Shown: positions 50,213 through 57,625 of the stretch, in pieces
Layout of the letters: each line of letters starts with the position of its first letter
Numbering within the stretch: the first letter of the stretch is position 1
DNA from: Deltaproteobacteria bacterium
GTDB lineage: Bacteria; Desulfobacterota; Desulfarculia; Desulfarculales; Desulfarculaceae
Assembly (NCBI GenBank): GCA_020444165.1
Contig: JAHLLK010000005.1
Span: forward strand, 71,109-135,108
DNA: 64,000 nt
Direction of reading: 5' to 3'
The notes under the pieces: generated by a model
What the model saw: the letters and a program-made list of their open reading frames with translations, nothing else
Database searches by the model: none
What the model was told of the DNA's origin: nothing
Program-made: the position numbers and the translations under genes

Positions 50213-52270
50213 TTGAGCAGAGCGCAGGAAAAGGATTCCCTGAAGAGGCGCTATGCCTATTTGGCTCCGCTGGCTTTGGTCAGCGTGGTGGTGCTGACCG
50301 TTCTGTACAGCCTGACCGTCTATTTCACCTTGAGTTCCTCGGCCGAGCGGGAGAACCTGGCCGCCAACTTGGCCCAGGCCGAGATCGCCGCCCTATTGGT
50401 AGCTGACCATCAGGAGTCCCTGCGGGCCCGCCTGATGGCCATCGCCTCCCGCAACGTCACCCGGGAAGCCCTGCTCCAGCGCAACTTGCCCGAGGTGTCC
50501 GCCTTGATGCGGCCTCTGGCCGAGCACTCCAACGAGGTGAAAAGCGTCTTTGTGGCCAACCCGGCGGGCCAGGTGCTGGTGCAGGAGCCGGAGAGCGCCG
50601 TCCTGACCGCTCCCGCGGCCCGGGTGGCCCTGGCCGCTTTTCTCCCGCTGAGCGATCCCAGTCCCTTTCTTTCCCCGGTGCATGCCTGGCCCGGCCCGCG
50701 GGACGAAAAGGTGGTGACCTTGAGCGTGCCGGTGCGGGACCGCACCGGCCGGCTCATCGGCTTTTTGGGCCTGTTGCAGCGGGCGGCCATGTGGCAGACC
50801 CGCTTCCAGAACTTCAAATCCCGGCCCGGCCGGGTCTACCGTCTGTTCGACCAGGACGGCGGCCTGGTGGCCGCGGGCCCGGCCGAGAACCAGAGCGGCG
50901 GGGCGGAGCTGGGCACTTTGGTGAAGATGGCCGCCCAGCATCTGCCCCCGGGGCAGGAGTCCGCGGCCTGGTTGGGCGAGTTGCCTCCCCGCGAGCAGAA
51001 ATTTTTTGTGGCCGCGGCCCGCGTACCGGGCCCGCACTGGCTCATGGTGGTGACCCACGACTATTGGCTCTCCACCACCCCCACCCGGCTCCTGTTGCGT
51101 AACCTCTTGGGCTTCCTGGCCGTGGCCTGCCTGTTCCTGGGCTTTTTGGGCTACCTGCTTGCGTCCCGCAACCGGGTGCAGCAAAAAATGCTGACCAGCC
51201 TGGATGACGAAGCCCGCCGCCTGGAGGCCACGGTGGCGGCCCGCACCTCGGATCTGCAAAGCTCCACCGAACGGCTCACCAGCCTTTTGACCGACCTGCC
51301 GGACATCGTGTACGAGCTGGACCACGAGGCCCGGCTGACCTTTGTGTCCCAGGCGGTGGATATGGTCCTGGGCTACTCCCCGGCGGAGTTGGTGGGGCGG
51401 CGCTGGCGGGACCTGGTCCTGGACGAGGATCGCCCCGCCTTTGACGAGGAGCGGGCCCGCATCTCGGAGGATCAGCTCCTGGCCATCACCGCCCTGCGTT
51501 ACCGCTGCCACGATGGGCAGGTGCGCTGGCTGTCCATCCGTTCCCGGGCCCGCCGGGACCCGGCCGGCCAGCTCATCGGCCGGCGGGGGGTGGCCCGGGA
51601 CGTCACCAGCCAGGTGCTGGCCGAGCAAAGGGTGCGCGAGCTGTCGGGGCGCATCATCCAGGCCCAGGAAGAGGAGCGCCGGCGGCTGGCCCTGGACCTG
51701 CACGATGAGCTGGGCCAGCTTCTGATGGCTTTGAAAATCGGCTTGCAAGCGCTCATCGTCAAGGGCGAGCAGAACCCCCAGGAGGTGAGCAAACTGGTGC
51801 AGCTGAACCAGCGCATCACCGACCGGGTGCGGGCCCTGGCCTATCAACTCCGCCCGGCGGTGCTGGACAGCTTCGGCCTGGTGGCCGCGGTGGAGGATCT
51901 GTGCGAGTCCTTTGCCGAGTCCGATCTCATTGCGGTGGAGCACCAGTTGGACGATCTGGACGAGAGCGACCTCTCAGCGGAACTGAAGCTGTCCCTGTTC
52001 CGCTTTGTGCAGGAGGCCCTGACCAACGCGGTGCGGCACTCGGGCAGCAGCCTGGTCCGGGTTTTCCTGCACCGCCGCGACCCCCATCTGGAGATTTCGG
52101 TGGCCGACTGCGGCCACGGCTTTGATCCGGAGGAGGCCTTCCGCCAGGGCAAGCACCTGGGCCTTTTGGGCATGAAGGAACGTTTATCGCTATTGGGCGG
52201 CATCCTGACCATCACCAGCACCCCCCAGGGGTCCACGGTGACGGCCAAGGTGCCGCTGTTGGGAGATTGA
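50213..52270 (+). CDS. NarX-type sensor histidine kinase with Cache and PAS domains
   Basis: A 685-residue membrane kinase. The TTG start is supported by AAGGAG five bases upstream. Helices at about 16-38 and 297-317 flank an extracytoplasmic Cache-like sensor (45-290). A PAS domain follows (about 355-470), then a HisKA_3 dimer/phosphoacceptor region with H497 in ALDLHDELGQ and an HATPase domain. The gene overlaps the start region of a NarL-type regulator, so the two form a cognate pair. The ligand is unknown; the Cache domain would read a small external molecule. Confidence 0.93.
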   Translation: MSRAQEKDSLKRRYAYLAPLALVSVVVLTVLYSLTVYFTLSSSAERENLAANLAQAEIAALLVADHQESLRARLMAIASRNVTREALLQRNLPEVSALMRPLAEHSNEVKSVFVANPAGQVLVQEPESAVLTAPAARVALAAFLPLSDPSPFLSPVHAWPGPRDEKVVTLSVPVRDRTGRLIGFLGLLQRAAMWQTRFQNFKSRPGRVYRLFDQDGGLVAAGPAENQSGGAELGTLVKMAAQHLPPGQESAAWLGELPPREQKFFVAAARVPGPHWLMVVTHDYWLSTTPTRLLLRNLLGFLAVACLFLGFLGYLLASRNRVQQKMLTSLDDEARRLEATVAARTSDLQSSTERLTSLLTDLPDIVYELDHEARLTFVSQAVDMVLGYSPAELVGRRWRDLVLDEDRPAFDEERARISEDQLLAITALRYRCHDGQVRWLSIRSRARRDPAGQLIGRRGVARDVTSQVLAEQRVRELSGRIIQAQEEERRRLALDLHDELGQLLMALKIGLQALIVKGEQNPQEVSKLVQLNQRITDRVRALAYQLRPAVLDSFGLVAAVEDLCESFAESDLIAVEHQLDDLDESDLSAELKLSLFRFVQEALTNAVRHSGSSLVRVFLHRRDPHLEISVADCGHGFDPEEAFRQGKHLGLLGMKERLSLLGGILTITSTPQGSTVTAKVPLLGD

Positions 52271-52272
52271 TC

Positions 52273-52947
52273 ATGGCTGAAAATTACCGTCTGGTGATCT
52301 GCGACGACCACGCCATCTTCCGGGAAGGGCTCAAGAACGTGCTGGCCCAGAACCCCCGCCTGGAGGTGGTGGGCGAAGCCGGTGACGGCTACACCGCCGT
52401 GACCCTGGTGAAGAAGCTGGCGCCGGATCTGGTGATCATGGACATCGCCATGCCCGACATGAACGGCATCGAGGCCACCCGGGAAATCATGAACGAGATG
52501 CCCCAAACCCGCATAATCATCCTGTCCATGCATTCCCGCAAGACCTTCATTGCCGAGGCCCTGAAGGCCGGGGCCCGGGGCTATGTGCTGAAGGATTCGG
52601 CCGGGGACAAGCTGTTGGGCGCGGTGGAGGCGGTGCTGGGGGGTGGCAGCTATTTGGATTCCCCGGTGGCCTCGCACATCATCGATGAGTTCGTGAAGAT
52701 GCCCGAAGCCGCCCCGGACACCGACGCCCAGGCCGAGCGCCTGAGCGAGCGGGAGCGCCAGGTGCTCCGGCTCATCGTGGAGGGCTACACCAACAAGGAG
52801 ATCGCCGAGAAATTATTCTTGTCCACCAAGACGGTGGAAAACCACCGGGCCCGCATCATGGCCAAGCTGGGCCGCCACGACGTGATCGGGCTGGTGAAAT
52901 ACGCCATCGCCACCGGCCTGGTGGACCCGGACTGCTGGAGCCGCTGA
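52273..52947 (+). CDS. NarL/FixJ-type response regulator
   Basis: A 224-residue regulator with receiver (D11-D12 in ICDDHAI, phosphoacceptor D57 in VIMDIAMPDMNG, lysine in YVLKDSAG) and a LuxR-type helix-turn-helix (LSERERQVLRLIVEGYTNKE). It binds DNA as a dimer after phosphorylation by the kinase encoded upstream. I use the ATG at 52273, with GGGAGATTGATC before it; a TTG six bases earlier overlaps the kinase stop. Targets are not evident. Confidence 0.95.
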   Translation: MAENYRLVICDDHAIFREGLKNVLAQNPRLEVVGEAGDGYTAVTLVKKLAPDLVIMDIAMPDMNGIEATREIMNEMPQTRIIILSMHSRKTFIAEALKAGARGYVLKDSAGDKLLGAVEAVLGGGSYLDSPVASHIIDEFVKMPEAAPDTDAQAERLSERERQVLRLIVEGYTNKEIAEKLFLSTKTVENHRARIMAKLGRHDVIGLVKYAIATGLVDPDCWSR

Positions 52948-52995
52948 ACTGGCCAGGATATTTCATGAAGACCGGGCCTCCGGTGGCGGCGGAGG

Positions 52996-53105
52996 TCAGC
53001 CGGCAGCGCCCGCGACTTCGCTCCAACCTGGCTGTAGCATGGGCTACGCCTGCGGCGGCGGCTTGTCCGACGCTTTACCGGTGGCCAACTGGCTTTGCCG
53101 GCCCA
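52996..53105 (-). repeat. Family C repeat, copy 2
   Basis: The reverse complement is similar to 22752-22858, sharing GCGTAGCCCA-GCTAC and GGTTGGAGCGAAGTC. It directly precedes family B copy 5, after the NarL-type gene. Confidence 0.68.
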
Positions 53106-53144
53106 GGTTACAAAACCCGGCCTGAAAAAACGGAAGTCCCCAAT

Positions 53145-53393
53145 TGAGAGCATTGCACGGGGCGTCCTGCCCCGTGCAATGTCGGCTTGGCAAAAACGTG
53201 ACTCCACCCCAGCAAGCAGAGCTTGCCGGGGGCCCGGGTTTTGCCAAGCCTCACAAATTGCAAGCTTTTTGAAGCTTGCAATTTGGCGGGCCATCCTTGG
53301 CCCGCAGCGGCCATTGCCTGCCGTAATCATGTTTCACAGCAATTTTTGATATAATATCAACACGTTTAATGTGTTTCACCATGCAATGGCCTC
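53145..53393 (-). repeat. Family B palindromic chain repeat, copy 5 (right of inverted pair)
   Basis: The inverted near-copy of 47666-47915, with only scattered differences over about 250 bases. Includes the AT-rich module with the palindrome TTGATATAATATCAA. The pair brackets the tandem Usp, receiver, kinase and NarL-type genes. Confidence 0.92.
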
Positions 53394-53409
53394 CAATTAT
53401 AAACAAACC

Positions 53410-53580
53410 ACGAAGTTATTTTGAGGGGTATGGGGGAAAACCTGCGGGGTCCCCAAAAAAACGCGGCTTTTCTGGGGTGCAAACTCCCTTATTGAGGGTG
53501 AGGCACGGGGCAGGACGCACCGTGCCTCACCCTCAAAAATGGGGTTTCCCCCCACATTCCCATTTCTCCAACATCTTCGT
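53410..53580 (-). repeat. Family A palindromic repeat, copy 5, with inserted family B module
   Basis: Read on the minus strand: GGAGAAATGGGAATGTG, GGGGGGAAACCCC, then CCCCAGAAAAGC-type hairpin, ending toward CTTCGTGG. Inside, 53493-53535 is a GAGGGTGAGGCACGGGGC...GTGCCTCACCCTC palindrome like the last module of family B, so one family seems inserted in the other. Confidence 0.75.
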
Positions 53581-53645
53581 AAAATATAAAGATGAATCCG
53601 GGCCGGCGCCCGGCCAACCTCACCCCCGCCCGCCGAGGAAGCACC

Positions 53646-54356
53646 ATGCCCCCCCAGGCAGAATTCACGGGCTTCACGCCCCAGACCGTCAAGTTTTTCG
53701 AAGATTTGGTGTTCAACAACGACAAGGAGTGGTTCGAGGAGCATCGCAAGGTCTACGAGGAGCATGTGTTGGCCCCTTCCCGGGCCTTGGTGGTGGCCCT
53801 GGGCCGCCGGCTGGAGCCCCTGGCGCCCGGGATAATCGCCGACCCCCGGCTCAACAAATCCCTGTTCCGCCTGTTCCGGGACGTCCGTTTCAGCAAGGAC
53901 AAGTCGCCGTACAAGACCCACCTGGGGCTGTGGCTCTGGGAGGGCGACCACCAGCCCCGCATGGAGCGGCCGGGCTTCTACTTCCATTTTCAGCCGTCCC
54001 AGCTCCTTTTGGGCGCGGGCATGTACCAGTTCCCCCGCCACCTTCTGGACCCTTTCCGCCAGGCCGTGGTGGACCCCAAGCTGGGCCCGGCCCTGACCCA
54101 GGCCGTGGCCGCGGTGGAAAAGGCCGGGCTGGAGATGGCCGGCCGCCACTACAAACGGGTGCCCCGGGGCTTTGATCCCGGCCACCCCCGGGCCGAGCTG
54201 TTGAAGTACCACGGGCTCACCGCGCTCCGTTGGGAGCCGATCCCCCCGGAGTTCTACACCCCGGAGCTGGTGGAGTACGCGGTGCGGGCCTTTGAGAAGA
54301 TGCTGCCCCTGCACCACTGGCTGATGCGCTTCACCGCCTGGGCGGACCAACTCTGA
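53646..54356 (+). CDS. DUF2461 family protein
   Basis: A 236-residue cytoplasmic protein of the DUF2461/TIGR02453 family. Conserved blocks are FTPQTVKFFEDLVFNNDKEW, FRLFRDVRFSKDKSPYKTHL, a GFYFHFQP strand and the C-terminal LMRFTAWADQL. The family is widespread and of unknown biochemical role. GAGGAAG lies just before the ATG at 53646; the frame extends slightly upstream. Confidence 0.9.
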   Translation: MPPQAEFTGFTPQTVKFFEDLVFNNDKEWFEEHRKVYEEHVLAPSRALVVALGRRLEPLAPGIIADPRLNKSLFRLFRDVRFSKDKSPYKTHLGLWLWEGDHQPRMERPGFYFHFQPSQLLLGAGMYQFPRHLLDPFRQAVVDPKLGPALTQAVAAVEKAGLEMAGRHYKRVPRGFDPGHPRAELLKYHGLTALRWEPIPPEFYTPELVEYAVRAFEKMLPLHHWLMRFTAWADQL

Positions 54357-54419
54357 GGGGGGGAGCCGGCGGGAAAATTGATACGACCGGCTGGGCAGTT
54401 GAGCGGAGACAAGTTATGT

Positions 54420-54546
54420 CCGCAGCGCGGACCAAGGATGGCCCGCCGGAAGCGCGAAGATCGCAGATCGCAGCGCTTCCGTGGTTTCGCCCGGATTCAT
54501 CCCGGGTGAAACCAAGAGGAAAAGGCCAAGGACGGCCTTTTCCGAC
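54420..54546 (+). repeat. Family B-like palindrome fragment
   Basis: Contains GCGCGGACCAAGGATGGCCCGCC, GGAAGCGC...GCGCTTCC, GGTTTCGCCCGG...CCGGGTGAAACC-like and GGAAAAGGCC...GGCCTTTTCC hairpins in series, but lacks the AT-rich and ATTGCACGG modules. It ends at the stop of the 4Fe-4S gene. Confidence 0.55.
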
Positions 54547-55887
54547 CTAATTGGCAAAGCAGGCGGCAAAGGCCTTCAGGAGCCGGGGATCGCCCTTGAT
54601 CCGGAGCTTGCCCCGCACCAGCGCTCCCACCAGGCTCTGCTCCTTGCGCAGGAAATTCACCCAGGTACGGCTGTCGGCCTTGAGGCTCAGGTCGGCCCGG
54701 CCCTCCAGCCCCTGGGCCACGGTCAGTTGGCCGTGGTCGATACGCACGGTCACCGCCGCGTTCTCCTCGCCGGAGAAGCTCAGGTGGTAGGTGGCGGCCA
54801 GGTCCCGGGCCCGGCCCCGCTGGAAGGCCAGGGGCAGGGAGGTGAGGAAGCCGGCCAGGGAGGCCGGCCGCACGCCGTTGCCCACCCGGCGGAGGGTTTT
54901 GTGGGGGAAACGCCGGACCACGTGCTCCTCGGCGTCGCTGCCCGCCACCACGTACACGCTCTCCCGGTGCTCCTGGAAGGGCCGGGCCACCTGGGCCGTG
55001 TAAGCGGCGCGGTCGGCCAGGAACGGCCCCATCTGCTCCTGGCCGGCCGGGCACACCGCCAGGCAGTAGGAGGACTTGTTGCAGACGCCGTAGGACAGGC
55101 TCTGCCACATGGAGGTGGTCTCCGGGTCCGGCACCCGGCGGCGGTAGTCGGCCCGGTTCTTGGCCTCCACCAGATTCTCGGCCCAGTCGGAGAAGCCGCC
55201 CAGGCGGTCCCGGTAGTTGTGGGTAAGGCAGTTGGTAAAGGCGAAATGCCCGTCCGCCGCGAGAGCCCCCACGGGGCACACCGCCACGCAGAGCTTGCAA
55301 TCCAGGCAGGGGTTGTGGTCGAGCGGCGGGTCATAGGCCGTGGCCGGCCGGTCCACCAGCACGGTGGCCAACACCACCAGGGACCCGAAGCGGGGATGCA
55401 AGAGGCAGCGGTTCAGACCCAGGCGACCCAGGCCGGCGGCCTGGGCCACCAGTTTGTGGGACACGGCCCACATGCGGCCGGGCCAGGCGGCCATGTCCAT
55501 GGGAAAACCGGCCGGGAAGGCCAGGGAGCCCACCCCGGCCGCCCCCAGGCGGCGGGCCAGGCTCCGGGCCGCGGCGTCGGCTGCCTCCATGCCGGCCAGG
55601 AACTCCCGGTCCGCCACGGCGCGGGTGGGGCAGCGCACGTTGCCGGGGTTCAGCCGGCTCACCAGGCTCACCAGGGCGCGGGTGGCCGGGAACACGGCCA
55701 GAATGTGCGGCCGCTCTGCGGCCAGCTCCGGGCCGGCAAGATCGGCCAGGCCCACGTCGTCGGCCCCGGCGGCCCGGGCCAGGTCCTTGAGCCAGGCCGC
55801 GTCCAACACCTCCGGCGGCTGGGGCACTTCCCCGCGCGCCTGCCGGGCCTGGAACTCCAAAACGCCGGGATGCTCCCTGAGCCCCAT
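54547..55887 (-). CDS. 4Fe-4S protein of the QueG-like group with C-terminal SCP2 domain
   Basis: A 446-residue cytoplasmic protein. The N-terminal region resembles epoxyqueuosine-reductase/reductive-dehalogenase-type proteins (HKLVAQAAGLGRLGLNRCLL). A ferredoxin cluster site CLDCKLCVAVCP is at 194-205; the second site is incomplete: CNKSSYCLAVCP (269-280) plus C220 may supply it. The end, about 345-446, is an SCP2-like sterol-carrier fold (GEENAAVTVRIDHGQLTVAQ). Such fusions are found with steroid- or dehalogenation-related anaerobes, but the substrate is unknown. AAGGAGG precedes the ATG. Confidence 0.82.
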   Translation of the reverse strand: MGLREHPGVLEFQARQARGEVPQPPEVLDAAWLKDLARAAGADDVGLADLAGPELAAERPHILAVFPATRALVSLVSRLNPGNVRCPTRAVADREFLAGMEAADAAARSLARRLGAAGVGSLAFPAGFPMDMAAWPGRMWAVSHKLVAQAAGLGRLGLNRCLLHPRFGSLVVLATVLVDRPATAYDPPLDHNPCLDCKLCVAVCPVGALAADGHFAFTNCLTHNYRDRLGGFSDWAENLVEAKNRADYRRRVPDPETTSMWQSLSYGVCNKSSYCLAVCPAGQEQMGPFLADRAAYTAQVARPFQEHRESVYVVAGSDAEEHVVRRFPHKTLRRVGNGVRPASLAGFLTSLPLAFQRGRARDLAATYHLSFSGEENAAVTVRIDHGQLTVAQGLEGRADLSLKADSRTWVNFLRKEQSLVGALVRGKLRIKGDPRLLKAFAACFAN

Positions 55888-55912
55888 GCTCCGCCTCCTT
55901 GAGTTGGGAAGA

Positions 55913-56539
55913 TTAAGCGCTGGCCCTGTCCCCGGTCCCGGGAACCCTTAGGGTGTCCAGCCAAGCCACCAGGGTGGCCGCGGTGGCGGCCAACAGCCCG
56001 GCGTCCCGGGCGGTCTTGGCCTGGGTGCGCCCGCCGCTCAGGGCCGCCACGAAAAACACCGCCGCCGCCCCGGGGTCCAGTTCGGGACGCACCAGGCCCT
56101 GGCGTTGCCCCTGGGCCAGGGCCGCGGCCACCCCGTCCCGCCACATCTGGTAGATCTCCGCCGCCCCGCGCCGGAAATCCTCGTCCAGGGGAGCCATCTC
56201 CCCGGCCAGGTTCTGCAGGGGGCAGCCCAGGAGGAGGTCCTCCCAGCCCAGGCTTTGCCCGGCGGCCCGGATGGCTTCCTGCAAGGCGGTGACCGGGTCC
56301 GCGGCTCCCTCCAGGGGCGCCAGCCACATCCGCTCAACCATCTGGGCCAGGCGCTCCAGCACGGCCAGGCCCAGGGCCTTCTTGTGGGGGAAGTGGTGGT
56401 ACAGGGCTCCCTTGGTCACGCCGGCGCGGGCCAGGATCTCTTGCAGGCTGGCCGCCTGGTAGCCCCGCTGGTGGATCTCCTGCTGGGCGGAGTCCACCAG
56501 GGCCTGGCGGGTGCGTTGGGGATCACGTCGGAGTAACAT
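55913..56539 (-). CDS. TetR-family transcriptional regulator
   Basis: A 208-residue repressor-type protein with an N-terminal helix-turn-helix (RGYQAASLQEILARAGVTKG, followed by ALYHHFPHKKALG) and a C-terminal ligand-binding/dimer region with GCPLQNLAGEMAP. The ATG at 56539 sits about seven bases after the -10 box, so the mRNA may be leaderless. It likely represses itself and possibly the 4Fe-4S/SCP2 gene 25 bases downstream, which would be co-transcribed. Confidence 0.92.
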   Translation of the reverse strand: MLLRRDPQRTRQALVDSAQQEIHQRGYQAASLQEILARAGVTKGALYHHFPHKKALGLAVLERLAQMVERMWLAPLEGAADPVTALQEAIRAAGQSLGWEDLLLGCPLQNLAGEMAPLDEDFRRGAAEIYQMWRDGVAAALAQGQRQGLVRPELDPGAAAVFFVAALSGGRTQAKTARDAGLLAATAATLVAWLDTLRVPGTGDRASA

Positions 56540-56575
56540 ACCAACCAGTATGTATGTTGCGCGGGGATTTGGCAA
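56535..56575 (-). promoter_or_regulatory. TetR promoter with overlapping operator
   Basis: On the minus strand TTGCCA (56570-56575) and CATACT (56547-56552) are 17 bases apart, a near-consensus sigma-70 promoter. AACATAC (56535-56541) and its inverse GTATGTT (56552-56558) form a 24-base inverted repeat over the -10 box and start codon, the expected operator for an AcrR-like TetR protein. Confidence 0.7.
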
Positions 56576-56737
56576 GCCCCAAACCCTCCCCCGGAGCCGC
56601 GCTGCATTCCGGAATTCAAATGCCTTTAGCGGCAAGACCGCGCGGCGGGGATTTGCTATACTGTTGAATCCGAAGCCTGCCCCCTTTTGCCGGTCTGGAA
56701 GCCCCCGGCCGGCGCGCCTTTGGAGTCTCGGGAGAAC

Positions 56738-57625
56738 ATGGGAGAACCCCCCAGCCAGAGCGAATTGGAAGCCCGCACCAAGCAGTTGCGGCGGCGCATT
56801 TTCCAGATCGAGCGCCTTGCGGCCATGCCCCAGGTGGTCATGCAGTTGGTGGAGGCGTTGAAGGACGACCTGACCCCCCTGGACAAGCTGGAGACCATCA
56901 TCGAAAGCGATCCAGCCCTGGCTTCCCGGGTGCTCTCCCTGGCCAACTCCGCCTACTACGGTTTTTATCAGGAGATAACCACCATCCGCCGGGCCGTCCT
57001 GGCCATCGGCTTCGAGGAACTCCGTTTGTTGGCCCTGGGCGTGGGCCTGGCCGAGTTCTTCAACCCCAACCAGATCCCCAAGGGCCTGGACGGTGAGCAG
57101 CTGTGGATTCACACCCTCACCGTGTCCTGGCTGGCCAAGGACCTGGCCCAGCGGGCCGGGCATTCCTCGCCCGGGGAGGTCATGGTGGGAGGACTGCTGC
57201 ATGACCTGGGCAAGCTGGTCCTGGCCACCCATTTCACCCGGGAGTACGCCCAGGTGGTGCGAGAGGCGCTCCGGGGCCCCAAGCCCTATTACCAGGTGGA
57301 AGAAGAGTTCGGCCTGGAGCACACCCTGGTGGGCTATTGGCTGGCCAAGCGCTGGAACCTGCCCGAGGTGCTGGCCGTGGCCATCCGCGACCACCACACC
57401 CCGCCGCCCTACCCGGCCCACGGACCCTCCGTCGCCCTGGTCATCCTGGCCGACGCCGTGTCCAAGAGCCTGGGCTTTGGCCTGAACCAGGAGTCCCGCC
57501 CCCTTGACACCGGCGCTTTGTTGCGCCTGACCAAACTCAGCCGCCCCGCCATCCGGGAGTCGGCCGTGGCGGCCCAGAAAGCCATGCCGGATTTCCTGAA
57601 CTGTTGGCGGGAAACCATTAGTTGA
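56738..57625 (+). CDS. HDOD-domain signalling protein
   Basis: A 295-residue HDOD protein. After a helical start the family core runs from MPQVVMQLVEALKDDLTPLD through SDPALASRVLSLANSAYYGF and ends with GGLLHDLGKLVLATHF, whose HD pair is intact. HDOD proteins act in signalling and are often without phosphodiesterase activity. GGGAG lies just before the ATG. Its stop overlaps the start of the GGDEF-EAL gene (TTGA), so they are co-translated. Confidence 0.93.
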   Translation: MGEPPSQSELEARTKQLRRRIFQIERLAAMPQVVMQLVEALKDDLTPLDKLETIIESDPALASRVLSLANSAYYGFYQEITTIRRAVLAIGFEELRLLALGVGLAEFFNPNQIPKGLDGEQLWIHTLTVSWLAKDLAQRAGHSSPGEVMVGGLLHDLGKLVLATHFTREYAQVVREALRGPKPYYQVEEEFGLEHTLVGYWLAKRWNLPEVLAVAIRDHHTPPPYPAHGPSVALVILADAVSKSLGFGLNQESRPLDTGALLRLTKLSRPAIRESAVAAQKAMPDFLNCWRETIS

